Assembly (NCBI GenBank): GCA_030689795.1
Contig: JAUYEO010000355.1
Location: 1 to 13,680 of the forward strand
Origin: Desulfobacterales bacterium
GTDB taxonomy: Bacteria; Desulfobacterota; Desulfobacteria; Desulfobacterales; RPRI01
DNA length: 13,680 nucleotides
Direction of reading: 5' to 3'
Below, in pieces: positions 13,435 through 13,680 of the stretch (position 1 is the first letter of the stretch; each line of letters begins with the position of its first letter). Made by a program: the position numbers and the translations under genes. The notes below the pieces were generated by a model. That model saw only the letters and a program-made list of their open reading frames with translations, did not search any database and was not told the DNA's origin.

Positions 13435-13680
13435 ATGACGGGAAAAGGTTTTTTTGATGTTAAAAGAAGCGCAGCAAAAACTTCGGAAGGAAATATTGAA
13501 CTGCCCATGCTTTTTTATGATGTCGGGGTTCGATACCTTAACTTCTGGATTGATTATGAAAATGCAGCTTCCAAGCTTGCCGGAACAGGCCTTCTCCCAT
13601 GTCGTTTTTTCAACGAAAAGGCAATCGTCAGTCTTGTTTATTTTCAGTATCGGAGTGTTGACATCGGCCCTTACGACGAA
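13435..13680 (+). CDS. Acetoacetate decarboxylase-like protein, N-terminal part
   Basis: An open frame of 82 codons from ATG 13435 runs off the right edge. GAGGGG (13425-13430) sits four bases upstream. The visible segment includes ELPMLFYDVGVRYLNFWIDY, AGTGLLPCRFF and ends with YRSVDIGPYDE. The GPY(N/D)E turn after a strand of the form LVYFQYR is characteristic of the acetoacetate decarboxylase superfamily (PF06314). The catalytic lysine of true acetoacetate decarboxylase lies further downstream and is not visible, so decarboxylase activity cannot be assigned; many family members have other reactions. It lies beyond the toxin-antitoxin hairpin and probably belongs to the resident genome. Confidence 0.75.
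   Translation, partial: MTGKGFFDVKRSAAKTSEGNIELPMLFYDVGVRYLNFWIDYENAASKLAGTGLLPCRFFNEKAIVSLVYFQYRSVDIGPYDE

Noticed and set aside
1..13680. CRISPR arrays, tRNA or rRNA genes, insertion sequences
   Set aside because: No regularly spaced identical repeats of CRISPR size, no cloverleaf or rRNA segments and no transposase-like proteins were seen.

Overview
The window looks like the chromosome of an anaerobic, outer-membrane-bearing bacterium, most plausibly a Desulfobacterota (deltaproteobacterial) or similar lineage. Three things point there: an oxygen-sensitive glycyl radical enzyme with its activase, the rare TIGR03546/TIGR03545 envelope gene pair, and intergenic DNA made of phased 7- or 8-base degenerate repeats. 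The lineage is inferred from gene content and repeat style; no rRNA or other marker is present.

Layout. (1) Bases 2-154 hold the 3' end of a LUD-domain (LutC/YkgG-like) gene on the + strand. (2) Bases 4375-356 (- strand) hold a likely operon: radical-SAM activase, then an 832-residue glycyl radical enzyme of unassigned substrate, then the mechanosensitive channel gene mscL. The activase would install the glycyl radical on G809 of the enzyme. (3) Bases 4553-6864 (+) hold the TIGR03546-like and TIGR03545-like genes, overlapping by ATGA. (4) Bases 7103-9585 (+) hold a complete type II restriction-modification system of the AvaI/BsoBI family, expected to recognise CYCGRG: an SPPY-type methyltransferase followed by the nuclease. 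(5) Bases 9980-11619 (+) hold a second restriction-modification-like pair: a D12-class adenine methyltransferase overlapping by ATGA with a winged-helix/HNH/zinc-knuckle nuclease. (6) Bases 11632-11688 form a long GC-rich hairpin that resembles an integron attC site. It is followed by an RlaP/COG3541-like nucleotidyltransferase gene (11711-12511). (7) Bases 12683-13311 (+) hold a vapBC-type toxin-antitoxin module with a clear promoter and palindromic operator. (8) After a 15-bp hairpin, the 5' part of an acetoacetate decarboxylase-like gene begins at 13435 and runs off the window.

Reading it together: bases 1-6864 and the final partial gene look like resident metabolic and envelope genes. Bases about 6865-13370 form a compact defence/mobile-type island with two restriction-modification modules, a nucleotidyltransferase and a toxin-antitoxin pair. 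The phased heptamer/octamer repeats are prominent in the resident left part and were not seen in the island, which supports separate origins. The most unusual items are the phased heptad arrays (one of which encodes the first residues of the activase), the attC-like hairpin, the methyltransferase/HNH pair of unknown specificity, and the glycyl radical enzyme whose active-site surroundings match no characterised subgroup I can name.
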